From contig JAFZPH010000048.1 of the NCBI GenBank assembly GCA_017550405.1, forward strand, positions 49,359 to 113,358: 64,000 nt of DNA. Direction: 5' to 3'. Both the position numbers and the translations under genes were made by a program. Shown piece after piece: positions 25,140 through 35,000 of the stretch (its first letter is position 1; the number at the start of each line of letters is the position of its first letter). Source of the DNA: Bacteroidales bacterium. GTDB lineage: Bacteria; Bacteroidota; Bacteroidia; Bacteroidales; P3. Under the pieces are notes generated by a model that saw only the letters and a program-made list of their open reading frames with translations, was not told the origin of the DNA and did no database searches.

Positions 25140-27011
25140 TTACTGATTAACGGTGGAACGGCCATCGGGGTCAACATAACCAGGAGCAGGTTTCACCAAA
25201 CGAACGGAACGCATATAATACCATGCCATGTCATAATTCGATACAGTATTGTTATTCATCAATCCCGATGACGTTTGCAAATGCCAATAATATGTGTTGT
25301 ATTGGAATGCAAGATAATGAGATTCCGCAAATGTAGATGCCCAACTTCCTTCTACTTCTTTCTTTGTACTTGTCCAGTAATTACCGTTTAGATTTGTGGC
25401 ATTATCGAACACTACTACGGAACCCTCTGCTTCCTCTGGATTGCCATAAGGCTCTGCATACCCGGCAGCAGGCAGGAACATAGCACCAGCAGCCTCAAGA
25501 CGTGCCCACTCTGAAATGGTATATACATTCTGATAGAGAGAGTCCTGTGATGCAGGTGTAAAACTTATGCCTGTAGGCACATCACCAGGTGTCCAGTCGT
25601 CCGGGAGAAGAATGAATCCACAAACCTCTGTCGGATGTGTATTACCAGACATAGACAACCTACCAGGATGATCAGCAATGCCTGTAATCTTTGCTTTTCC
25701 GCGCAAATCGTCACCAGTCAAATGCACACGAGTGTGAAGCAAATAAAACCACTCGTCAGATGTCATTGTGAACCAAGTATGCGGAGCATCACCGGAGATT
25801 GTTTTATAATAGCCCCAATCCTGAAAAGTACCGCCTGCTGTCCAATCATCATAATCATTCCAATAGTCATACGTAAACATTCCAAACTTATCATCACGTG
25901 TATTATCTCCACTGTAATCAAAGCTCCAAGCGAAAAGATCCGTAGTAGTTGAAATATCATGACCTGCACCTGCTAAATTATTACATGCAAAGAAATCATA
26001 CTGACGGTCGGCAAATTTCCAAGTGCCATCGTTAGGAAGAGCTGTTTCGACATGCTGCAGATTGCCGCGGGAGAAGACAACCTTGTAGGAGTCGTTGCCT
26101 TGAGCGTCGCCACGGACGGAGAAGTAACCGGTCAGACCGTTGTCCTCCTTAGGAGTGCTCTCGACGTGCATGGGGACGATATAGTTGCGGGGCAAGGTAA
26201 CTGCACTGGAAGTATTGACGGTGACAGTCCTAAGTTTCTGGTCTTCCAGCGTAGACATGGCGGTACGGATGGTCTGGATACGGACAGTAACCTTTTTGTT
26301 CTCGAACGGGGGCAGGAAGACATAGTACTTGTCGCTGGTACCACCGGCGGCGACCGTCTCGCGGTCGGCTTCAGTGATGTCGAGGTTGACACGGTTCTTG
26401 TGGACATCGCTCATCACTATATTGGAGGTATTGCCGCTGAGGTTGGCAACACCATCGCCATACAGACCCACACCGGGAACGGTGACTTCGATACCGACAA
26501 TGTCGTAGGAAACATCGGAAGTGTTCTTCCACTGAATCTCAAGCAGAGAGCCGAAATTGTAGAATTTCAGTTTCTTGCTACCATCGCCATTGATGATGGC
26601 ACCGGCAGGGAGCTGGACATTCTGTTTACCATCGACCTTCACATACTTCTGCCAACGCGACAGATGGATAGGCTGGTTGGTATTACCAGTGAAGCCAGTC
26701 TCCGAAATCGTGTTGAACAGAGAAGTGGGATAAGCGGCACGATAGATAGCGCCTTCACCCTCATCCTCAACATCAACCTTATAGGTGGTGCCATCGAGGG
26801 TGACAGGATACTCGGTACCGTTGACATTCACCATCTCGCCAGAGGTGAAGAACACGGGATTGTGGATGGAATCGATATACAGTTTACCAGAGGCGGCGGC
26901 GGGTTCCACCTCGACACCAAGAGTAATGGTATTCACATCTTTCTTGCAGCCGGCAAAAAACATGGTGCCAGCGGCGGCTATCGTCAGGAAAAATACAGAT
27001 ATTTTCTTCAT
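25140..27011 (-). CDS. Mosaic lipoprotein: fimbrillin-like N-part, FISUMP/paralogous-domain-like C-part
   Basis: A 623-residue lipoprotein (lipobox MFFAGC, Cys22). Residues about 25-300 are beta-rich and resemble fimbrillin-like proteins (YRAAYPTSLF, YYVFLPPFENKKVTVRI). From SYKVVFSRGNLQ (about 315) to the end it matches a widespread Bacteroidales module with GTWKFADRQYDF, SDEWFYLL, FILLPDDW, GAMFLPAAGY, NYWTSTK and a terminal SVRLVK, akin to FISUMP/formylglycine-enzyme-like C-type-lectin folds. The two parts differ in base composition: hand-counted lines at 25201 and 25861 are 37% and 33% G+C, one at 26281 is 50%, with the change near 26040. The last 60 residues are unusually rich in Tyr, Asn, Ser and Thr. 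Ligand unknown. Confidence 0.75.
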   Translation of the reverse strand: MKKISVFFLTIAAAGTMFFAGCKKDVNTITLGVEVEPAAASGKLYIDSIHNPVFFTSGEMVNVNGTEYPVTLDGTTYKVDVEDEGEGAIYRAAYPTSLFNTISETGFTGNTNQPIHLSRWQKYVKVDGKQNVQLPAGAIINGDGSKKLKFYNFGSLLEIQWKNTSDVSYDIVGIEVTVPGVGLYGDGVANLSGNTSNIVMSDVHKNRVNLDITEADRETVAAGGTSDKYYVFLPPFENKKVTVRIQTIRTAMSTLEDQKLRTVTVNTSSAVTLPRNYIVPMHVESTPKEDNGLTGYFSVRGDAQGNDSYKVVFSRGNLQHVETALPNDGTWKFADRQYDFFACNNLAGAGHDISTTTDLFAWSFDYSGDNTRDDKFGMFTYDYWNDYDDWTAGGTFQDWGYYKTISGDAPHTWFTMTSDEWFYLLHTRVHLTGDDLRGKAKITGIADHPGRLSMSGNTHPTEVCGFILLPDDWTPGDVPTGISFTPASQDSLYQNVYTISEWARLEAAGAMFLPAAGYAEPYGNPEEAEGSVVVFDNATNLNGNYWTSTKKEVEGSWASTFAESHYLAFQYNTYYWHLQTSSGLMNNNTVSNYDMAWYYMRSVRLVKPAPGYVDPDGRSTVNQ

Positions 27012-27029
27012 ATTACTATGTCCTTTCTA

Positions 27030-27215
27030 TTAATTAATGTGCCAATCCCAACCCAGGGTCGAGTTGTTCTCATCATAGTTCATTTGCTCGTTCATGCCGT
27101 CGGTGTCGGTGTCAGGCTGAACAATGCGGTAGGGGCTTCCTTCAAAACCGCGCTCAATCATAAAAGCAACCATCTTAACAGTTGGCTCTTTGTAACTTTT
27201 CTTTTGCTGATTCAT
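27030..27215 (-). CDS. Small peptide gene (61 residues) heading the lipoprotein cluster
   Basis: Not recognised as a named family. The peptide begins MNQQKKSYKEPTVKMVAF and ends DWHIN. The short basic start followed by a Pro-x-Val-x-x-Val-x-F pattern and a Gly-rich turn (ERGFEGSP) resembles the small open frames that precede lipoprotein or fimbrillin-like genes in many Bacteroidales genomes (recalled pattern, not searched). It has no signal peptide. It ends 18 bases before the lipoprotein ATG, shares its strand and promoter, and no alternative gene explains the spacing, so I consider it real. Confidence 0.6.
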   Translation of the reverse strand: MNQQKKSYKEPTVKMVAFMIERGFEGSPYRIVQPDTDTDGMNEQMNYDENNSTLGWDWHIN

Positions 27216-27378
27216 TTTATATTTTTATTATTATTGTTTTTTTGAATGCTCAATTACAGAAATAATCACAAAATACGCATAAAATCACAGAAATAAACAC
27301 ATTTCCACCACATTAAAATACACTTTATAAACTCTCTGTCAGTATTTTACACACATTTCAATCACTATTTCCGAATTA

Positions 27379-27386
27379 CAAAAGTA
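27379..27386 (-). promoter_or_regulatory. -7 promoter box of the peptide-lipoprotein operon
   Basis: TACTTTTG on the minus strand, about 164 bases before ATG 27215, implying a long AT-rich leader. Confidence 0.5.
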
Positions 27387-27592
27387 CACATTTTTTATTA
27401 ATCAGCATAGTGAGCAACAAACATACCAAGATATTTAATATTATTTAACACATTGGTTGTTAAATTTCTTAAATTTATTTAAGACAAGGAAAACTGTCAA
27501 AAGGCAGTGTCAAGGATATGCCGACACCACCCTATGTTCGTTCAAAACAGCATCCTTACAGGAATCTTACAGGATACTTATCCAATTACAAA

Positions 27593-27618
27593 TCGAGTAA
27601 CGATCGGATAACAATAGG
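27593..27618 (+). repeat. Copy of a second dispersed motif
   Basis: TCGAGTAACGATCGGATAAC then AATAGG; 20 of 24 bases match the minus-strand copy at 47961-47984. Confidence 0.45.
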
Positions 27619-27730
27619 AGAACGAGCGGATATCGAAGGGAGTTAGTGTGATAAAAACACCCGAAAAGACCCATTAACAAAAAGAAAAAAAATCACGCCA
27701 TCCACGCCGAAGAAGCGGGTACAACGTCTG

Positions 27731-29050
27731 TTAACAGATAGTTACCAAAAGCAATATATTGGAAGAAGATGTGACCCGGAAGGGATGCGTTGTGCGTCGT
27801 CCAACAATCCAGAGAATCCGGTCGGCGGCATCGACCAGGAGGAGCTGGCGTTGTTTTTCGGGCAGGCTGTATTTGTGGTCGGTGAAGAAGTCGCTGACAA
27901 GTTGTGAGCCTTTGACCATACCAAGGGGCTGGAAGCGGTCGCCTGCCTGCCAATGACGCAAACTGAGCGGCTGACGGAGCGTGTCAGCGTCGAAAAGGGC
28001 TTGGTTGGGCGGCAGGTGACGATAGTCGACAGGACAAGTTGCGGCATCGAATAGCTGCAATACAATGTCGGGCAACGTCTCGGAATCCGCTCCGCTGATT
28101 GGGGATATGAGCAGCTGCCCACGGTCGAGTATGGCTTGATGGGTGGCCGAGAGGAACCGACGGCCGGGCTGAGTACAGGCGAGGAGTGCATCGACTGAGT
28201 CGGCTTTGAAGCCGAATGGTCGCAGCAATTCGAAGAGAAGCTGGCGGCGAAGGGTGGCAGTATCGGCGGAGGGAAGCGGCTCGAGCATGTCGAAACGAAG
28301 GCTGACACAGTAGGAGCCATCGGGGCCTGGGGTGACTAGCTGACGCCGGAGGGGTTCGAGGAGGGAGGTGTAGAGCTGTTCGACCGACTGCAGGTGGGCG
28401 ATGGTGGTGGCTATTGCCGTGTCGGCAGAGGGCTGTATCTGGCGGAGGAGGGGAAGCACTTGGTGGCGGATCTGGTTGCGGCGATAGAGGAGTGATGCAT
28501 TGGTGACATCCTCGACATGGTGGAGGCGGTGGCTGCGGGCATAGGCTTCGATGTCGTCCCGGCCAAAGGGGAGCAATGGCCGCACGACATGCCCTTGGAC
28601 AGGCAGAATGCCATGGAGGCCGGAGAGGCCTGTGCCGCGCAGGAGGTTGATGAAGAAAGTTTCGGCGGCGTCGTCGCGATGGTGTGCGGTGAGTACCGCA
28701 GGATAGCCTTGCTCCTGACAAAGCGTGGAGAACCAATCGTAGCGGAGCTGACGCGCGGCCTCCTCGATGCTCTGCCCATGGCTGCGGGCATGGGCAGTGG
28801 TGTCGAACTTTGCCAGATGGAACGGGACACGGTAGCGACGGGCAAGCCGGCGGACAAAGGCCTCGTCGCGGTCGCAGTCGCCGGGACGCAGATTGAAATT
28901 GCAGTGGGCAATGGCAAACGGATAGCCTGCGGAATGCATGAGATGGGCCAGCACCACCGAATCGACACCCCCGCTAACGGCCAGCAGCACCTGCTGCCCG
29001 GTGGGGAAGAGGTGCTGCTGAGTGACGTAGGATATGAAGCGTTGTAACAC
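27731..29050 (-). CDS. tilS: tRNA(Ile)-lysidine synthase
   Basis: Converts C34 of tRNA-Ile(CAU) to lysidine so that it reads AUA. The PP-loop LLAVSGGVDSVVLAHL lies near residue 25, followed by HCNFNLR, SIEEAARQLRYDWF, LTAHHRDDAAETFFINLLRGTG and IRPLLP-type VVRPLLPF, all TilS hallmarks; the C-terminal domain ends with the typical WRAGDRFxPLGM-like WQAGDRFQPLGM and DAADRILWIVG. At 439 residues it is full length. The start is GTG 29050, immediately after the TAA of the giant surface-protein gene with no bases between, so its translation probably depends on reinitiation or on a ribosome site inside that gene. Confidence 0.92.
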   Translation of the reverse strand: MLQRFISYVTQQHLFPTGQQVLLAVSGGVDSVVLAHLMHSAGYPFAIAHCNFNLRPGDCDRDEAFVRRLARRYRVPFHLAKFDTTAHARSHGQSIEEAARQLRYDWFSTLCQEQGYPAVLTAHHRDDAAETFFINLLRGTGLSGLHGILPVQGHVVRPLLPFGRDDIEAYARSHRLHHVEDVTNASLLYRRNQIRHQVLPLLRQIQPSADTAIATTIAHLQSVEQLYTSLLEPLRRQLVTPGPDGSYCVSLRFDMLEPLPSADTATLRRQLLFELLRPFGFKADSVDALLACTQPGRRFLSATHQAILDRGQLLISPISGADSETLPDIVLQLFDAATCPVDYRHLPPNQALFDADTLRQPLSLRHWQAGDRFQPLGMVKGSQLVSDFFTDHKYSLPEKQRQLLLVDAADRILWIVGRRTTHPFRVTSSSNILLLVTIC

Positions 29051-32000
29051 TTACTTGACGGTCATCTTGCGCATACGGCGGTCGCCATTGTAGTCGATAC
29101 CGTAGAAGTAGACACCGGAGGGGAACTGTCCCTTGTCGATGGTGATAGTGTTGCGGCCTTGGTTGAAGATGGAGTAACGCTCGTAGACAAGTCGGCCAAG
29201 GAGGTCGGTGATGAAGAACCGCGCATGTCCGCTGCTGGGCAGGGCAAACTCGATACGGGTTGAACCATCGAACGGGTTGGGGTAGTTCTGTTCGAGAACG
29301 AATCCCATGTCTTCGGCCACAGGTACACCCTCGAAGTAGTTGACAACTTCGATAATCGTGGTCTGGTCGTTGGCGGGGTTATCGTCGGCGTTAGGCGGCT
29401 GGATGACGCCCATACCAACGTAATCACGGAACGGGGACTTGGGTATCTTGAATTGATTGCCTCGCCTGTCGAGAATCATCACGTGCCTCTTCTGACCGGG
29501 CTGGACATATAACGTATCCTGCAGAGGAATCGAGTAGTTGAAGGAAGACTCGTTGATTCTGCCTCTAAAGGTCAATGTGTTCTGATATGGGTAGGTAGCA
29601 TTATTGGTGATAACTGCACGCACACGGCACGAGTCGGTGCGGTTCTCCTCCACCTGGAGTTTCAGCAATTCGAGGTCGAATGAGAGCGGGAGAACGACAT
29701 CGCTTGTATCGTTAAGTTGATTGACGTCGCCAGGGCAGGAGACCCAAACGGTGAGGTAATTGAAGGGGGCAGAACGAGCGCTATCATCGGCGATGTAGAA
29801 GACAGCATGACCGCCTGCTTCCAAGCCTCCATCGCGATGGAAGATGGCAGTGGTTCTGTGAGAGGTGTCGCGATCCCAATAGCATCCCACCTCGAAATCG
29901 TTCACCCAGCGTGCACCCACGTTATCAAGAACTATCGCCATGAAGACTTGATGTAAGCTAGCAGAACGACGCTGGTCGATAATGCCTGCAGTGGCTCGGA
30001 CATCGATGATGCTGGCCATGCCGACAAACTGCAAGGATACACTGTCGTTGTAGGGATAGACGTCGAGCGGGAATTTGCACCATACCTTGAGGAGCATGTT
30101 GCCCATGGTGACGTGTTCGCGATGTCGGAAGGTGTAGTTGAAGAATTCGGTAGATGGCAGATTGTGACCTAAATAGTCGGCGAAGTTGATATGCTCCTGC
30201 ACGGTGTCGCCATCGTTGAAGACATAGAATACATCGCACGACTCGATTTCGTTCTGACCGAAGTTACGGAGACGGACAGTGATGTCGAGGCTGTCGCCGG
30301 CCACGGCATCGGCACGCGGCGAGAGGAGCTGGTAGAGATAGAGGTCGTTGGCCAAAGGTGCAAGGCCGAAGGTACGGATGGTAGTGTCGTTGTCCTTGTA
30401 GGCATCGAGCTGCACATCGGTAAAGGCAATGAGGTTGAAGGTGTCGGGGTAGTTGTTGGTGATGATGAACGGGTCGGGGAACTCGAACTCGATGTCGCCA
30501 CCGGGAGTGATACCTTGAGTGCAGGTTGCCTCGTGGGAGAGGAATGAGCCGTAGGGGATATAGCTGACCTTGAAGTCGTGGATGGTGTCGAGACCATAGT
30601 TGTGGATGATGACACGCGGGTAGACAGTCTGGCCGAACTGAGGCGAAACGGGGTGGGTGATGGCAGTGACGCCTACATCAATGTCGCGCTTTGCACGGCC
30701 AAGCTTGAAGTTGTCGATGGCCACACCGTCGCCGAAGCTGGAAGAGGGCGAGGTGGTAATGGGTGTGGTGTATACGAAGCGCAACTGGAAATCTTGGTTG
30801 AAGTTTGTACCTTCGGGTTTGGTGGAGAGTCTGTAGTAGACATATTCACCACGGCTGTCGCCGGTCCAGCCTTCCTCTTCGTCGTACCAGCTGGGATTAT
30901 CCTCGCGAGGAGCACTCCAACGCACACCATCTGCGTCGAGGGTTTCCCATTTGTTCTCCCAACTCCAGTACTGGAGAACCATGTGGCTGCCTTGTGCCAT
31001 GTTCTTGCTGAGGCGGAACTCGATGGTGTCGGCTCTGATGAGACGGAGGTCGATAATGGGCGAGTAGATGACGCTACGGTTACCACGCTTGCCCGTGACA
31101 ACGGTCTCGGTGCAGCTGGTGACATAGGCATTGGGCAGAGAGTAAGCCGAGATGATGTTCGACTTGGAGGGGATGCCACGCTCGAAGTAGTTGCGCGTAT
31201 AGTCATTGTATCCGGCAGGTGCATACCACTTGTTGATAGCCTGATCGAAACTGTCAACCCAGTGGCACTTCACTACATAATAGCGGTGGTAGCGGTAATT
31301 GAGAGTGTTGTTGTCGGTGTGGAAGGTGTCGCCATCAACAGTGACAGTGCAGGTCAAATCGGTTGTGCCTTCGTAGAAGTAAACAGAGTCGAGACGTATC
31401 ACCTGGCTCATGCCGGGTTCGAGGTTGCCAGTCCAACCAAACGTACCGGTCTGATCGGGATGGTTTTGGTTGCTGAAGTTGTAGGTGATATAGGCAGAGG
31501 TTATCGGCGTACGACCCTTGTTGGCAAGCATGACGCTGACATAATGGTCGGACTCGGTAACGATATGTTTGCGCGGTGTGACAACGCGGGTGAGAGCAGC
31601 ATCGATGGAGTCAAGCTCAACATCCTCTTGGACGTAGAGCAAGTACTGCTGGATTTGTCCATTGCCGTGGGAAGAGGCATTGTGGAGACCATTGATGTAG
31701 GCTGTGGAGTCGCCATGTACCCATACAAGCATGCGCATGTAGCCGTAGTGGGCGCTCTCGGGGATGGTGAGCGGGAGTTTGAACTCGCGACGGCTGCGCA
31801 CCTTGGCACCTTTGGAGAAGGGTGTTGTTGTAAGGTTCTCGATGCTGTCGAAGTTGTAGAAACCATCGCGGTTGTAGTCGATGGCCACACAGAGGCTGGC
31901 AGCAGTGCTGGAGTCCATTTCGTCGAGGTTGTTAGCCACTTCGACGGTGAGGGTGTCGACGGTGCCGCGACGCATGAAGAGCGTGGGTATCTCGGCATTG

Positions 32001-35000
32001 CTGGCATTGTAATTGCCAAGCCACAGATTGTCATAGCCTATCATGTCGGGCATAATCTCGTCAAGTTCGTTATAGGAGACTCGAGTGATATCGAAACCTT
32101 CGACCGACGTGGGGTAATAAGTGTGGATTGAGTCGTAGATGCTCTCGGCCAGCGAGCGGAAGGTGTGGACGTAACGCAAGGTATCGTTGCCACGCTGTTG
32201 GTCGTCGGGATGATACACCCATGCGTTGAGTGTGAAGGTAGTGTTGGAGAGGGGCTGGTTGATCTGGAGCAAGGCGGTGTCGAATGAGAAGTCGAAGTAA
32301 CTGACGTTGTCGCCAATACGGCCAGGAATAGTGGCACGGACGGTGTCGTGGACCTCGAGGTAGGTGACACGGCCGTTGGCATTCATGAACTTGAATGCAA
32401 TGGGTATGTTGGAAATAGGCTGACTACCATAGTTGACTACACGGAGGGTGACGGTGTCCTTTTCGAGATAGACACGGCCTGAGCCGCGAGGCGAACGCAC
32501 CTCGGAGATGGAGACATCGTAGTTGAGGGGAGGATTGATGCCGACATTGATCTGCGAATAGTAACTGGTGCAGTTGCGGGTGCTGAGACAGCTGAGGTAG
32601 TAGAGCGAGTCGTGGAAGTACTGGGGAGTGGTGTTCCAGTGGGTGGAACGATTGTAGTTACCCGTACCATTGTAGAAGAATTCGCCGCTGACAGTGTCGC
32701 GATGCCAACGGATGGGACGGCTGGCATTCTGGGTGGCCCAGAAGTTGGCGTAGGTGCCATAGTCCACCATGGTGTCGTGCGGGATAGGCATCTCGGGTGT
32801 GTGGTTGGAGGTGATGTTGATGTAGTTGGTGGTGTCGGTAAGGGGCTTAAGGTCGTTTTCGTGATGGACAAAGCCGCGGAGTTTGATAGTGAGGTCTCCA
32901 ATATAGCCGGTGGGGAAGAGATTGGGCTGGTAAGCGGGCGAGTTGACAATGTCGCGGGTATTGCCTACAGGCAGGTCGCTTCCGAAGGTGACTACATCGG
33001 CATTGCTGGCACCGGGGATATTGGGGAAGCTAGGCAGCGTCTGCGAGCCGGACTGCTGGGCATAGTAGTCGTATCCAAGAGAGAAGGTGAAATCGCCGGG
33101 GAAGTCTTTCTTACCCACATTGCGGATGGTGTACTTGAGCGGCACCTGATACATACGGCAATGCAAGGGGTCGACCGTGCTGTCGAGAGCAACAGAGACG
33201 AGCTGGAGATCGTATGCCGGATAGATGAATACGAGTGCAGTATCGACATTGTCCTCGGGGAAGGCGTCGGTGGTACTGGAGCCAATCTGCAGGACAACGA
33301 CTATCTTCTGCGTGTCGATGATACCAAGCGGCGAAGGCACCTTGGTGCTATCCTCGAGAAGCGTGCGCAAGGGGAGACGGAAAATGTTGCGGGTCTCGGA
33401 ACGCGGCTGCGGATAAACGTCGGCAAGATAGGCATACCATGAGATGTTCGTCTCGGGAGCCTCACCATTGTTCCAGAACTTGACACGGACAGGGATAGAG
33501 TCGGTTTCGATGTTATAAACAGTGGGGTTGGCGCCGGTGGTAATCTCGGGCATCATAGGCTCGATGATGTCGGCAACGGAAATGTTGTGTGACAGACGGT
33601 GGAATTCGTAAGCACCAATGGTGGGAGCAGGAATCTGCGGACGGATAATGCCAAAGACGTCAGTGGTGACATCGGGGTTGTACTGTGCATCGCCAGCAAA
33701 CTGCGAGAGAGTGAGGGCAAGGCAGTTGTCGCTGTAGAAATAGGGGAACTCCTCCTTCGAATTGGTCTCGCGTTGGTTGACTAAACGCAGGCTATCGATG
33801 TTTGCACAGATATTGCCACCCCAATAGGCGAAGAAGCGGACGCCGGTGTTGGGGTTGGGTTCGGCATTGGTGTAGTAGACATTGAAGTTGGAGTTGATTA
33901 CGCAAGTGTCGATTGCCACATAGTAGGCATATCCCTTACTGCGATTGTTGAAGATGTTGTTCAACACGTGTACATTGGATGAGTTCTGACAGGAGAACAC
34001 CTTGGTATTGGCCTGATTCGGTCCTGCATAGAGGGATGCTGTGTTGAAGTAGACATTGACGTATTTGGAGAGCGAGTCGACCGAGATACCTGAAGAGGTG
34101 ATGGTGGCCGCACCCGTACCGGAGAGCGAGATCATGTTATTGTAGATGGTCACACGGTCGATGTTGGAACCTCTACAGTTGTTAATGGCAATACCACGTT
34201 TACCACCGTTACGATCGTCGAGGAGGTAGATGGAGTTGCGCTGGATGCTGACACGCTTGCCGTTGGCAACATAGATACCGGAGAGGGGTTTGGAGGCCAC
34301 ACTGGCAGCCGAACGGATACTATCGTGGAAGATAGTGACAGTGTCGGTATTGCGGAGATAGATGGCCTGGAACCAGAAGTTGGTGATGACGTTCTCATTG
34401 ATGTTAAACCACTCGCTGTGGTTGTTGTCCAATGAACGGATGGCATAGTAACCACTGTCGAGGGTACAGGAGTCGATGGTGATATAATAGTTCTCATCGC
34501 CAAGCAGGACAAGGTTGGCATTGGTTGAACTTGCAATGGTCTTCTTGCTGCGAATGGTACAGCCGGTGAAGTGGATATTGTAGGAGCCGTCAACCTTAAT
34601 GACATTGGCAAAGACATTGTTGTTGTTACCAGTAGTGTAGTTGGCGTAGAAATAGATGTCCTTAAAGGTGACGTAGCTGGCATTGTGCACTTGGAGAACG
34701 TAGTTGCTGCTGTTGGTAGGAGTATGGAAAACCATGGCCTGGGCAGGAGAGTTGGCAATAGTGCGGAATGTGATGGTGTTGGTCTCGCTAACGCCATTAA
34801 CAAGTCCGATGTTAATCTGTTCCTCGAAAGTCTGGTTGCACAACTCGAACACAACCGGGCCGACGATACCGGCATGGTTGAGGGTGTCGATGGCAGCGGT
34901 GAGGGTGGGATAATCACTACCCGTGCAGTTACCGACAATGTAGTTGCCACCACAGAAGCGGACATTGACCGTACGGACAATGGTGTCGTTAGAGGTAATC

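Larger units (their letters stand above)
27216..27730. other. AT-rich intergenic region upstream of the lipoprotein cluster
   Basis: 515 bases without a gene. It contains the -7 box at 27379-27386, the palindrome CTTAAATTTATTTAAG near 27468-27484, and a TCGAGTAACGAT...ATAAC motif at 27593-27618 that recurs at 47961-47984. No terminator for tilS is obvious. Confidence 0.6.

Noticed and set aside
30578..32131. Long plus-strand open frame (517 codons) inside the giant gene
   Set aside because: It is the antisense shadow of a low-stop coding frame; composition (Val/Gly/Asp-rich) and lack of a start region show no gene. Similar shadows at 37535-38926 and elsewhere in the gene are rejected too.
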